Origin: Ningiella ruwaisensis
GTDB lineage: Bacteria; Pseudomonadota; Gammaproteobacteria; Enterobacterales; Alteromonadaceae
Direction of reading: 5' to 3'
NCBI RefSeq assembly: GCF_004798935.1
Contig: NZ_RAHT01000012.1
Coordinates: forward strand, 1-51,902
DNA: 51,902 bases
Positions 16,968 through 26,238 of this stretch are shown here, piece by piece. Below the pieces are notes generated by a model that was given only the letters and a program-made list of their open reading frames with translations, was not told where the DNA came from and did not search any database. The position numbers were made by a program, and so were the translations under genes. Position 1 is the stretch's first letter. Each line of letters starts with the position of its first letter.

Positions 16968-18971
16968 ATGTTTAAATTTGGAATTGGCAATAGCAAAGTT
17001 CAGGCTTCCTTATCCAATAAAGGCACGAAAACGGGTGGGTTTGCCTTTGCTTTTGTACCAGTTAAATATGCCGTCGCGCTCACATTATTAATTGCCCTAA
17101 GTGCGTGTGGAGGCGGTAGTTCCTCTAGCACTCCAACGCCTGCTCCAGCTCCACCGACTGCTTCTCCTCCCCCAGCGCCACCTGTGTCAGACAATCCGAA
17201 TATTCCCGCTGGTGGTGAGAGCATTATCACTGCGAGTCCTGAATCAGATTTTAACTTGGATGCTGGCAACAATAACGGGCCCGTAGGAAATGCGTTTTCA
17301 GTAAACGTGGAGCACCCAGATTTTGACAAGGCAATTCAAATAGACATTGAAAAACCAAATGGGCAGTTCTGGAACGGACAAATAAATTTTCCAATTACCC
17401 AAGCGCTTAGCGAAGGTGATGTCGTTTTGTTGTACTTGCAATTTAAAATGCTTGAATCAACAGACGAGACAGGAACGGGTTTTGTGACTGCCTTTGTCGA
17501 ATCACCCGCCCCTGACTATACGAAATATCTTTTTTATCAGTTAGTCAGCAGCGGCGAATGGCAAGAATACTATTTGCCTATGACCATTGGCGATGATTTT
17601 GCAGCCAATGAGATATCGCTTAAATTTGGATTTGGAAACGGCAGTAAATCGCAAAGCGTGCAATTAGGGAATATCACTTTACTTAATTATAAGCAGTCTC
17701 TTTCCATTGACGACCTGCCCAAAACCGAACCCACATATATAGGTAGAGACCCTGATGCAGCCTGGAGACAAGAGGCCGCCGCAAGAATCGAAGAGCACCG
17801 CAAACGTGACTTTTCTATCCAAGTGCTCTCTAATAAAGGAACACCCTTAGCCAACGCTGATGTAGAAATAAACTTCAAGCGTCATCATTATCACTTTGGA
17901 TCAGTCGCTGCGGCAAGGCACCTTATTGGAACATCGGATAACGATAGAATGTACCGTGAAAAACTTCTCGAAAATTTTAATCAATCCGGGATTGAGAATA
18001 ATTTGAAATGGAGTGCGTGGATAGGTGATTGGGGTGAAACTTTTAGTCAACAAAATGCGATTGACGCCCTGCAGTGGCTTGAAGACAATGATATGTATGC
18101 CAGAGGCCACGTATTAATTTGGCCTTCCAAACGCAATATGCCAGAATTTGTACAACAGTACATGCCAGAAGGCGATCCAGCCTCAGCTGACCCTCAAGTA
18201 TTAGAGGAAGTGAGTGCCCACATTCGCGATATTAGCGGTAAAACAAAAGGACTTGTAGACGAGTGGGATGTATTGAACGAACCTTTTGATAATCACTACC
18301 TGATGGATGCCTTCGGTGATGATGTGATGGTTGACTGGTTTGAACTCGCTGAATCAGAAAATTCGAATATTCCTTTATACATCAATGACTATTCAATCAT
18401 ATCAGGCGGCGGAACAAATGCTGCTCACCAAGATCACTTCTTTAACACCATTGATTTTCTGCTAGCGAACAATGCACCGCTACATGGAATAGGCGTTCAA
18501 AGTCACTTTAGCACAACACCAACGCCTATCACTCGTATTTACAGCATTTTAGACCGTTTCCATAGTGCATTTCCTGATTTAGCCATACGTTCGACCGAGT
18601 TTGATGTGGATACGCTTGATGAGCAAATGCAGGCAGATTTTACACGTGATTTCCTTACCATATTCTTTAGCCATCCAGCCACAGTAGGCGTGCAAAAATG
18701 GGGGTTTTGGGCAGGCGCACATTGGCGTCCTAATGCCGCCATGTATACAGAAGACTGGCAAGCAAAGCCCAACCAGCAAGCTTGGCACCAAACGGTTTAC
18801 GAAACATTTTGGAATGATTTTTCAGGCACGACCGATGAGCAGGGAAAGTTTACTGAGCGTGGTTTTTATGGTGATTATGAAATTCTCGTCAACATTGAAG
18901 GGCAAACGCAACGCTTTCCTATGCGATTAATCCCCCAGGGCGAAAACGAGTTCATAATCCGAATCGACTAA
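16968..18971 (+). CDS. GH10 endo-beta-1,4-xylanase lipoprotein with CBM22-like module
   Basis: A 667-residue surface or periplasmic xylanase. A hydrophobic segment ends in lipobox LSAC with acylated Cys47, followed by a Gly/Ser/Pro-rich linker (about 48-75). Residues about 78-250 form a beta-sandwich module like the CBM22/CBM4_9 type that often precedes GH10. The GH10 barrel spans about 265-625: RGHVLIWPS, DVLNEPFDN with acid/base Glu438, and RSTEFDVD with nucleophile Glu544. A short beta-rich tail ends the protein. It cuts the xylan backbone and makes xylo-oligosaccharides for the TonB receptor nearby. The ribosome site is weak. The n-region before the lipobox is unusually long, about 33 residues. 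Confidence 0.93.
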   Translation: MFKFGIGNSKVQASLSNKGTKTGGFAFAFVPVKYAVALTLLIALSACGGGSSSSTPTPAPAPPTASPPPAPPVSDNPNIPAGGESIITASPESDFNLDAGNNNGPVGNAFSVNVEHPDFDKAIQIDIEKPNGQFWNGQINFPITQALSEGDVVLLYLQFKMLESTDETGTGFVTAFVESPAPDYTKYLFYQLVSSGEWQEYYLPMTIGDDFAANEISLKFGFGNGSKSQSVQLGNITLLNYKQSLSIDDLPKTEPTYIGRDPDAAWRQEAAARIEEHRKRDFSIQVLSNKGTPLANADVEINFKRHHYHFGSVAAARHLIGTSDNDRMYREKLLENFNQSGIENNLKWSAWIGDWGETFSQQNAIDALQWLEDNDMYARGHVLIWPSKRNMPEFVQQYMPEGDPASADPQVLEEVSAHIRDISGKTKGLVDEWDVLNEPFDNHYLMDAFGDDVMVDWFELAESENSNIPLYINDYSIISGGGTNAAHQDHFFNTIDFLLANNAPLHGIGVQSHFSTTPTPITRIYSILDRFHSAFPDLAIRSTEFDVDTLDEQMQADFTRDFLTIFFSHPATVGVQKWGFWAGAHWRPNAAMYTEDWQAKPNQQAWHQTVYETFWNDFSGTTDEQGKFTERGFYGDYEILVNIEGQTQRFPMRLIPQGENEFIIRID

Positions 18972-19145
18972 AAGCAAACGCTTAGAGTCGATGTTCTTTA
19001 ACAATTTGAGATACAACTATACATCCTTTTTGTAAACGATAGGTGTAAATATTGCTTGTAATCAAGGGCGTAAGCGATCCTCTATGTTTAATACAAACCT
19101 TGAGTAAGGCTGCTTATTTAGCTTTGTACTTTCTGTTGCATTAAT

Positions 19146-19901
19146 TCAGGCATTTGCTTTAGCATTCGCTCTGGTACTTAATTGGAGCCGCTTAAGTTTT
19201 ACAAGTTTATCGATGTTGTTTATCGATGTCGCCGCTGCGAACGCAATGGATAAAAGACCAGATTTATTGAGAAACTCCAGGTCTTTACCTTCTAGCTGGC
19301 TTAAGCGCTCTACATTGATTGTGTGGTATCCCTCAAACTTGACCATGTTTTCATCATTAATTTTGATATCGAACACGCAAGGCTCAAGTAAATCCAGGTC
19401 GTTAAACGCTGCAAACATCGGCGCAGACAGTTTGGCGCCTTTATCAAGCTCAGCAAGGATATTTTGGATACTCTCCAGGTAAGGTGTATTGCCGCCAAAC
19501 TCCATAAAAACAGACTGGCCGCGCGTGTTATTAACCCGTGGATCATCGACATCAATCAAGATAACGGCTTTTTGTTCTTCATTTCCATCGGAGTTTTGAT
19601 TCTGAAACCCTATAGAAAATGGACCTTTTTTAACAATATTAGGCACGTAACTGGCACGCCAGCCTTGCTTTTCGTCCAAAAACAAATTCTCTTCATGATG
19701 CAAACCAAGAATTGCTAGACATTGAAAATTTCCGTCTTTTTCATTTTTTAAAAACAAAATGGGGTATTCACATTGTGCCCGCGTAATTTCATTCGCGAAT
19801 ATATGAATGGCGCCTACATTATGACCAAATTGCGCAGAACAATGGGTCATAACTTTAAGGTCTTTGTGCTCAATATTATTAAGAATTTTATGATTCGCCA
19901 T
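19146..19901 (-). CDS. SapC family protein
   Basis: A 251-residue soluble protein without signal peptide, of the SapC type (named from S-layer transport genes, but of unproven function). Recognisable stretches are the N-terminal HCSAQFGHNVGAIHIFANE, YPILFLKN, GWRASYVPNIVKKGPF and the acidic ILIDVDDPRV. SapC genes commonly sit beside TonB-dependent receptors and flavin-halogenase-like genes in Alteromonadales and Caulobacterales, exactly as here. It is divergent from the receptor gene. A strong ribosome site (CAGGAG) precedes the ATG. Its job is not known; the conserved partnership suggests a role in making or modifying the receptor or its substrate. Confidence 0.8.
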   Translation of the reverse strand: MANHKILNNIEHKDLKVMTHCSAQFGHNVGAIHIFANEITRAQCEYPILFLKNEKDGNFQCLAILGLHHEENLFLDEKQGWRASYVPNIVKKGPFSIGFQNQNSDGNEEQKAVILIDVDDPRVNNTRGQSVFMEFGGNTPYLESIQNILAELDKGAKLSAPMFAAFNDLDLLEPCVFDIKINDENMVKFEGYHTINVERLSQLEGKDLEFLNKSGLLSIAFAAATSINNIDKLVKLKRLQLSTRANAKANA

Positions 19902-20442
19902 TCTTTGAACTCCTGTAAATCAATGATGTGCGAGTGCTTTAAAATGTGTCGTTTTTGCTAAATCCGAAGCGAGAATAAACGCTCCATAAATGCTTAGCAA
20001 GCAGTGGCCTGCAACTGAATATTTTCCCGTGCTGGCGAAAAACGTGATGATAAGTAGAACGACACATCGCTAATTTATTAACAAATTTATGAAAATTAAC
20101 GTTATGGAATTTGTTTAGAACTTAAAACTTGACGCGTCACCATCTAAATTGCTTGATAAGCAAATGTGCCGTCAGGCCGCAAGTGTACTGAATATTTTCC
20201 AAATTTAGCTTAAGTTTAGATAAAAACGTATTTTTACGAAAAATAGTAAAACACAACTACTTTTTCGTAACAATAATGCAACATTTTAAACGATAAGATT
20301 TAATATGATGCATACTATGGTAAGGGTTGTTTGTTGAGTAGCTAAACATTCAATAAGATTGGACTACTTTTTGTCAGGTTCAATGCTTAAAAGAATTAGT
20401 CGCTTTACAAACAAAATACCTATAACAACAAAGGGCATATCA
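19902..20442. promoter_or_regulatory. Divergent regulatory region between SapC and TonB receptor genes
   Basis: This 541-bp non-coding stretch is AT-rich. It holds two clear inverted-repeat pairs. The first is ATGTGTCGTT at 19944-19953 with AACGACACAT at 20058-20067. The second is TTACGAAAAA at 20234-20243 with TTTTTCGTAA at 20261-20270. Either could be a regulator site for the receptor. No small ORF is supported, and no -35/-10 pair could be chosen with confidence. The receptor's ribosome site (AAGGG) lies just before its ATG. Confidence 0.5.
20234..20270. promoter_or_regulatory. Inverted repeat operator candidate upstream of TonB receptor
   Basis: Arms TTACGAAAAA (20234-20243) and TTTTTCGTAA (20261-20270) are perfect complements separated by 17 bp; GTA and TAC inside the spacer extend the symmetry. 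It lies about 170 bp before the receptor start codon. Spaced inverted arms of this length fit a dimeric regulator. Confidence 0.45.
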
Positions 20443-23400
20443 ATGAAAGCACACAATAAGTTCAAAAAATCTGTGTTATCAACAAGTATCTCTCTTCTCC
20501 TTTGTGGAGCAGCAGCGACACCTGTTATGGCGCAGCAAGATAATAACGAAGCTTCTGATACAGAAGTTATTCAGGTTTCCGGTATCCGTTCAAGCTTGCA
20601 GGAAGCAGCCTCTATCAAGCGCACATCTGTGGGTGTTGTAGACGCAATATCGGCAGAAGATATTGGTAAATTCCCAGATACTAACCTTGCGGAATCATTA
20701 CAGCGTATTACCGGTGTATCAATTAGCCGAGAAAATGGTGAAGGTGCTGAAATCACTGTGCGTGGTTTTGGCGGCGGCGCGAACATGATTACTTTGAATG
20801 GTCGTATGATGCCTGCTGGCGGGGTTGATGCTAATAGCTCAGATCCGACGCGCGCATTCGATTTTGCTAATTTAGCATCCGAAAGCGTAAGTGCGGTAGA
20901 GGTTTATAAAACGAGTAAAGCTGATATCGTTGGCGGTGGTATAGGTGCAACCGTTAATATATTAACAGCGCGCCCGCTTGAAAATCCAACAATGCGAAGC
21001 ACCATTGGTGTAAAAGCAGTCCACGATACAACAAACCGCACCGGCGATGATATTACCCCGGAAATATCGGGTATTTACAACTACGTCAATGATGATGAAA
21101 CCTTCGGTGTGACATTATCTGGCAGCTTCCAGAAGCGCGACTCTGGCTCGACCGGCGTTTTCGTAAACGGTTGGAACGTTGGTGTTTGGGGAGAGGACGA
21201 CCTTTATAATCGACAAGGTCGGAACGAAATTTTTGAAAATATGCCAGACGAAGGGCAATTGTACGCTCGTCCAGACGACTTTAGATACGCGTTTTCGGAC
21301 TTTGAGCGCGAACGAACAAACGGGCAGGCAACTTTCCAATATCGTCCAATGGACGAATTGACGGCAACGCTAGATTATACCTACGCTCAAAACGATATTG
21401 TCGAACAGCGCGGCGAATTAGGTAACTGGATTCAAAATGGTAATAATCTTGAGCGCGTTGTCTTTGACAATTCTGCAGTAGCAACGCCTATCTCAATTTC
21501 AGAACGTTATGCTGGCGTAGTTGACCAAGGATATGCGCAACAATACAGAGCACAAGTTAACGAACTTAAGTCACTAGGTTTTAATTTGGATTATCAATAT
21601 AACGATGACTTAAATCTGCGTTTTGATATTCATGATTCTAGCCTTGAGAGTTTACCAAACGGTCCAAGTGATAGCGATTTAGCCAGTAGCTCGATTGGTA
21701 CTGCGATTGGTGCACCGGTAGTAGCTGCTAAAACGCTAATATTTGATGGCGAAATCCCCTTATTTACTACTGAACTAAACGATAACTTTGACCGCGGCGG
21801 CCTTGGATTAAGCGGTAATGGTAACGGTGTACTCGATGTGGGTGATGTGGGTTCGTCAATCGGACAGGTGGATCATTATCAGCAAGTCACTGATATCACA
21901 CAAATTCGCTTTGATGGTACTTACGAATTTGATGACGGTCAGTTTGACTTTGGTCTTGAAAGCCGCGCCATGGAAATGAAAGCCCAACGCACTGCTTGGT
22001 TACCCATGAACTTAGGTGGCTGGAGTATTGCCAATCCCGGTGAATTCCCTGAAGGAATGATTCAGCCTTTTGATTACAATTCTGAGTTTGAAGATTACGA
22101 CATCAATCAGCCCAACATCGGTTTTAGAGGTAATTCTGCTGAAATGATGCGTTATATTCTTGGCATATACCCTGGTCCTAATAATAATTTTGCGCCCAAC
22201 CCTATTTTCTCAACCAGAGACACTGTAGAAGAAGATATCTTTAGTGCTTACTTCCAAGTGGCCTTACAGGGCGAACTTGGCGGTATGGAAACCAACTTCT
22301 TGGCAGGCGTTCGATACGAGAAAACCGACGTAACGTCGTCTTCGTTGTTTACCCCGCCAGCCTATTTATTGTGGGCAAGTGACAACGACTTTAGTAGCTT
22401 CACACCAGCAGATACCGAGGTGCAACCGATAGCTGCAGAATCCGATTACGATCATGTGCTACCAAGTATGGACTTTGATATCATGCTGACTGAAAATCTA
22501 AAAGGTCGATTCTCATTCAGTAAGACCATTGCTCGCGCAGGCTATGGCGCCCTAAGAGCATCTTTTGGTGGATTTGGTACTAACGGATCCACATTATTGG
22601 CATCGCAACCGACAGCTAATTCGTCAAACCCAGGATTAGTTCCACTTGAGTCCGACAACTTCGATTTATCCTTAGAGTACTATTATGATGATAGCTATAT
22701 CTCTGTTGGATTCTTTGAAAAACGTGTTTCTAACTTTATAGGTACGGGTACGGTAGACTTAGAGTTATTTGGTATTCGCGACCAAACTGCAGGACCTAGA
22801 GCTCAAGCAGCTATCGACGCCTTGCAGGAGTTGGGTGTAGCTGTGGATAACCGCTCACTCTTTACTATGATGGGTATTATTCAACAAGGAGGTTCTCCTG
22901 CTGATTACACCGGCACTGAGCAACAGGTGCAGGATATTGAATTAGCGGTTGATATCGTTCCGAATGCTGATGACCCATTGATGGAGTTCAGAGTAACTCG
23001 TCCATTAAACAGTGAAGACGCTGAAATACGCGGAGCGGAATTCGCCATTCAGCACTTCTTTGGTGAGACAGGCTTCGGCTTTCAGGCAAACTACACCATC
23101 GTAAATGGTGATGTGGCGATAAATACGGAAGCACCGCCAGACGAATCGCAATTTGCATTGGTCGGTTTGAGTGACACTGCAAACTTTGTTGGTTTCTATG
23201 AAAAAGACGGCTTTGCAGCGAGAATTGCATGGAACTGGCGAGATGATTACTTGGCTACTGCAGCAAGAGGGGGTTCAAATAACCCAATATTTGTTGAAGC
23301 TTACGACCAAATTGACGTTAATTTAAGTTACGATTTCAACGACCAGTTGACCGTATTCCTTGAAGGAATCAACGTAACGGGTGAAAATGAACGTTCTCAT

Positions 23401-23478
23401 ATGAGAAACGAGCGTATGATTTGGACACTTAATGATTTAGGCGCACGATACCAGTTAGGTGTCCGCTACGTCTTTTAA
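20443..23478 (+). CDS. TonB-dependent outer membrane receptor
   Basis: A 1011-residue outer-membrane receptor of the long TonB-dependent type found in Caulobacterales and Alteromonadales. It has a signal peptide (1-30, ending PVMA), a TonB-box-like segment (about 42-50, TEVIQVSGIR), a plug domain (about 55-180: DTNLAESLQRITGVSI, ITVRGFGGGANMITLNG) and a beta-barrel ending in the required aromatic residue (YQLGVRYVF). Such receptors import oligosaccharides too large for porins. Between a xylanase and many glycan enzymes, it probably takes up xylo- or gluco-oligosaccharides. The frame opens at 20359, but the ATG at 20443 has AAGGG at correct spacing and begins the signal peptide. A strong terminator follows the gene. 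Confidence 0.93.
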   Translation: MKAHNKFKKSVLSTSISLLLCGAAATPVMAQQDNNEASDTEVIQVSGIRSSLQEAASIKRTSVGVVDAISAEDIGKFPDTNLAESLQRITGVSISRENGEGAEITVRGFGGGANMITLNGRMMPAGGVDANSSDPTRAFDFANLASESVSAVEVYKTSKADIVGGGIGATVNILTARPLENPTMRSTIGVKAVHDTTNRTGDDITPEISGIYNYVNDDETFGVTLSGSFQKRDSGSTGVFVNGWNVGVWGEDDLYNRQGRNEIFENMPDEGQLYARPDDFRYAFSDFERERTNGQATFQYRPMDELTATLDYTYAQNDIVEQRGELGNWIQNGNNLERVVFDNSAVATPISISERYAGVVDQGYAQQYRAQVNELKSLGFNLDYQYNDDLNLRFDIHDSSLESLPNGPSDSDLASSSIGTAIGAPVVAAKTLIFDGEIPLFTTELNDNFDRGGLGLSGNGNGVLDVGDVGSSIGQVDHYQQVTDITQIRFDGTYEFDDGQFDFGLESRAMEMKAQRTAWLPMNLGGWSIANPGEFPEGMIQPFDYNSEFEDYDINQPNIGFRGNSAEMMRYILGIYPGPNNNFAPNPIFSTRDTVEEDIFSAYFQVALQGELGGMETNFLAGVRYEKTDVTSSSLFTPPAYLLWASDNDFSSFTPADTEVQPIAAESDYDHVLPSMDFDIMLTENLKGRFSFSKTIARAGYGALRASFGGFGTNGSTLLASQPTANSSNPGLVPLESDNFDLSLEYYYDDSYISVGFFEKRVSNFIGTGTVDLELFGIRDQTAGPRAQAAIDALQELGVAVDNRSLFTMMGIIQQGGSPADYTGTEQQVQDIELAVDIVPNADDPLMEFRVTRPLNSEDAEIRGAEFAIQHFFGETGFGFQANYTIVNGDVAINTEAPPDESQFALVGLSDTANFVGFYEKDGFAARIAWNWRDDYLATAARGGSNNPIFVEAYDQIDVNLSYDFNDQLTVFLEGINVTGENERSHMRNERMIWTLNDLGARYQLGVRYVF

Positions 23479-23520
23479 TTTAACGCTTTAATAAATGGTG
23501 TAAGCAATTATGTCCTATGC

Positions 23521-23552
23521 AAATAGCCGCTTTAACTAGCGGCTATTTTTTT
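23521..23552 (+). terminator. Terminator after the TonB receptor gene
   Basis: An 11-bp perfect stem, AAATAGCCGCT (23521-23531) with AGCGGCTATTT (23538-23548), is followed by more Ts to 23552. It separates the receptor from the cupin_8 gene 58 bp later, so downstream genes need read-through or a promoter in that short gap. Confidence 0.88.
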
Positions 23553-23609
23553 CAAAACGCAAGGCATAAAATAAGGTAATGCACTAAGTACAGCGATATC
23601 GGTTAACTT

Positions 23610-24671
23610 ATGAGCGTCAAAGCAGTTGAAACGATGCAATTATCGTCAATAGATTTAAGTCAAACGTCAACAGTTCCAAGAGAAGTGTTAACGGGTGATT
23701 GTCCGGTTTTGCTAACGGGGCTGGTAAATAACTGGCCATTGACACAAAAGAGCCTTGAATCGTTTGACAGCGCCATTGAGTATTTGCTGTCGATGTATAA
23801 CGGAAAAACCACGCTCGCTTGTAAAGGGGCGAATAAAGACGAGGGGCGCTTTTTTTACAACGAGTCGATCACTGAGCTTAACTATCAAACCATAAGAATG
23901 CGAGTCGATGAAGTACTCGAAGCGATTCGAAGTGGCATAAATAATCCTGAAAGTGATAACTACTACATTCCTTCAAATCCATCTGAAAATCACTTCCCAG
24001 GGTTTATGAGTGAAAATGCCATCTCTATACCTTTTTTTGCGTCCGAAAAAGATAACGACAAGCACGCATTAGCAAACAAAATCGTTCCAAATTTGTGGAT
24101 TGGCGGAAAAACCACCGCATCCTGTCATTTTGATGTAAATAAAAACGTAGCGTGCTGCACGACGGGTAAACGAAAATTCACTTTGTTTCCGCCCGAGCAA
24201 GGTAAGAACTTGTATCCCGGTCCGTTTGAAATTACGCCCGGCGGCCCTGTTATTTCAATGGTAAATTTTAAGTCGCCTGATTTTGAACAATTTCCGCGCT
24301 TTAAAACTGCCTTGAAATTTGCGCAAGAGGTAACCTTGAACCCGGGTGACGCGATTTATATTCCTCCGCTATGGTGGCATCACGTAGAAGGACTGGATGC
24401 GTTTAATATTCTTGTGAATTATTGGTGGGATGAAGCACCACGGTTTTTGGGCTCTCCCATTAATGCCTTACATGACGCCATGCTGTCTATTCGCGATCGA
24501 AGTGATGCAGAGAAGCAGGCATATAAAGCGCTTTTTGATTACTATGTATTTTCAGACGCTGAAACCAGTCACATGCACTTGCCAGAACATGCCAAGGGCA
24601 TTCTCGCTGAGCTAGACGAGACTAAAGCGAGAAAATTAAGAGCACTAGTCATAAGCCGTTTGAACAAATAA
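23610..24671 (+). CDS. Cupin_8 / JmjC-like Fe(II)/2-oxoglutarate dioxygenase-type protein
   Basis: A 353-residue cytoplasmic protein with a cupin_8 domain (about 130-285). The metal triad is visible: His173 and Asp175 in CHFDVNKN, and His257/His258 in PPLWWHHVEG. KRKFTLFPPEQGKNLYPGP is a family landmark. Related proteins hydroxylate amino-acid side chains or small molecules using 2-oxoglutarate. Its gene leads the halogenase and DUF6445 genes behind the receptor, a set seen repeatedly beside TonB receptors. The target is unknown. The ribosome site is poor, consistent with low or regulated translation. Confidence 0.85.
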   Translation: MSVKAVETMQLSSIDLSQTSTVPREVLTGDCPVLLTGLVNNWPLTQKSLESFDSAIEYLLSMYNGKTTLACKGANKDEGRFFYNESITELNYQTIRMRVDEVLEAIRSGINNPESDNYYIPSNPSENHFPGFMSENAISIPFFASEKDNDKHALANKIVPNLWIGGKTTASCHFDVNKNVACCTTGKRKFTLFPPEQGKNLYPGPFEITPGGPVISMVNFKSPDFEQFPRFKTALKFAQEVTLNPGDAIYIPPLWWHHVEGLDAFNILVNYWWDEAPRFLGSPINALHDAMLSIRDRSDAEKQAYKALFDYYVFSDAETSHMHLPEHAKGILAELDETKARKLRALVISRLNK

Positions 24672-24739
24672 CAATTTAAAATGAATAAATAAAGACTGAC
24701 TGAAAACGAGTCAAAAACGCCAGAATCTGAGGAGTAATT

Positions 24740-26215
24740 GTGAGCAATATAAAGCGAAAAAAAATCGTAATTGCTGGAGGTGGCACTTCTGGCTGGTTAG
24801 CCGCAGCGGCACTATCCAAACAACTTAGCAGTATTTGCGAAGTGGTGTTGGTTGAATCTGACGACATTGGCACCATAGGAGTGGGTGAAGCAACTATCCC
24901 CACTGTGCGCGTGTTTCACAAGCTACTTGGCATTAGCGAAAAAGAGTTTGTTCGAGAAACTGACGCAACCTTTAAATTAGGTATCAACTTTGAGAATTGG
25001 CGGGTTAAAGATGAGTCCTACTTTCACTCCTTCGGAAAAACCGGAAAAGACTCCTACCTAGCCGGATTTCAGCATTTTTGGCTTTATGGTCGTGAACAAG
25101 GCTTGGCCCAACTTTACGGCGATTACTGTTTTGAATTTCAGTGTGCCGCTCACGATAAATTTGCCACTTCAGACAAGTCCAAGATTAATTACGCATATCA
25201 TTTGGACGCCGGTAAGTATGCCCGTTACTTAAGAAAGCTTAGCGAGCAAAATAAGGCCAAACGCATTGAAGGTAAGATTGATTCGGTGAATCTTGACTCA
25301 GCATCTGGAAATATTACCTCATTAACGCTTGAATCGGGTGAAACAGTAGAAGGTGACCTATTTATCGATTGTACGGGCTTTCGAGCCTTACTGATTGAAG
25401 AAACCCTTAAAACCGGTTACGAAGACTGGTCGCATTGGCTTCCATGCGATAGAGCTTGGGCTGTGCAAACCACATTGGCAGATAAACTCCCTCCCTATAC
25501 TCGCTCAATTGCGCATGAAAACGGTTGGCAGTGGCGTATTCCTCTGCAAAAACGCGCAGGCAATGGCTTAGTGTTCAGCACAAAATTCATGGACGAAGAC
25601 ACAGCAAAAGAAAAGCTTATGCGTTCAGTTGAAGGAGAAATGACCACCGAACCCCGTTTGATCAAATTTGTCACCGGTAGACGCAAAAAAGTTTGGAACA
25701 AAAACTGCGTTGCTTTAGGGCTCTCAAGCGGGTTTATTGAACCATTGGAATCCACCAGCATTCATCTGTTTATGACAGGCATTATCCGACTACTGCGGCT
25801 ATTACCCAGTAACGATATTAGCCTTGCTAACGTAAACGAATACAACCAGCAAACGGCTGCCGAAATAGAGCGCGTGCGTGACTTTATCATTCTGCACTAT
25901 CACGTAAACGAGCGAGATGACTCTGAGTTTTGGCGTTACCTTCGAAAGATGGACATTCCCGATAGTTTGCAGCATAGGATTGATTTGTTTGCCCAAAGTG
26001 CCAACGTATTTGAGTCGGAATACGATGTGTTTCAAATTGACTCATGGGTGCAGGTGTTACTTGGACAAGGTGTAATGCCACAGCATTATCACCCAAGCGT
26101 AAAAACCATGCCTGTGGCCGAACTTGAACGGTTTTTAACAAGTTACAAGCAAGGCGTAGCGGCAGCGGTAAATAAAATGCCTCGGCATCGGGATTTTGTT
26201 TCGCAGTATTCGTAA
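24740..26215 (+). CDS. Flavin-dependent tryptophan halogenase-like protein
   Basis: A 491-residue member of the tryptophan halogenase flavoprotein family. The FAD motif GGGTSGW is at 13-19, the catalytic-lysine position is kept (Lys79 in TFKLGI), the WxWxIP motif is present as Trp263-x-Trp265-x-Ile267-Pro268, and the GFIEPLEST segment with Glu334 and Glu337 is intact. All hallmark residues suggest an active enzyme needing reduced FAD. There are no natural-product biosynthesis genes around it, so a free-tryptophan product is not obvious; a peptide or receptor-related substrate is possible. It starts at GTG with an excellent ribosome site (GAGGAG). It lies between cupin_8 and DUF6445 genes, spaced 68 and 23 nt. 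Confidence 0.88.
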   Translation: MSNIKRKKIVIAGGGTSGWLAAAALSKQLSSICEVVLVESDDIGTIGVGEATIPTVRVFHKLLGISEKEFVRETDATFKLGINFENWRVKDESYFHSFGKTGKDSYLAGFQHFWLYGREQGLAQLYGDYCFEFQCAAHDKFATSDKSKINYAYHLDAGKYARYLRKLSEQNKAKRIEGKIDSVNLDSASGNITSLTLESGETVEGDLFIDCTGFRALLIEETLKTGYEDWSHWLPCDRAWAVQTTLADKLPPYTRSIAHENGWQWRIPLQKRAGNGLVFSTKFMDEDTAKEKLMRSVEGEMTTEPRLIKFVTGRRKKVWNKNCVALGLSSGFIEPLESTSIHLFMTGIIRLLRLLPSNDISLANVNEYNQQTAAEIERVRDFIILHYHVNERDDSEFWRYLRKMDIPDSLQHRIDLFAQSANVFESEYDVFQIDSWVQVLLGQGVMPQHYHPSVKTMPVAELERFLTSYKQGVAAAVNKMPRHRDFVSQYS

Positions 26216-26238
26216 TTGGCCTCGACTCAAGGAATATA

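Noticed and set aside
24740-26215. Natural-product biosynthetic cluster suggested by the halogenase
   Set aside because: No PKS, NRPS, tailoring or resistance genes are nearby. The neighbours are a TonB receptor, cupin_8 and DUF6445, a known non-metabolite context.
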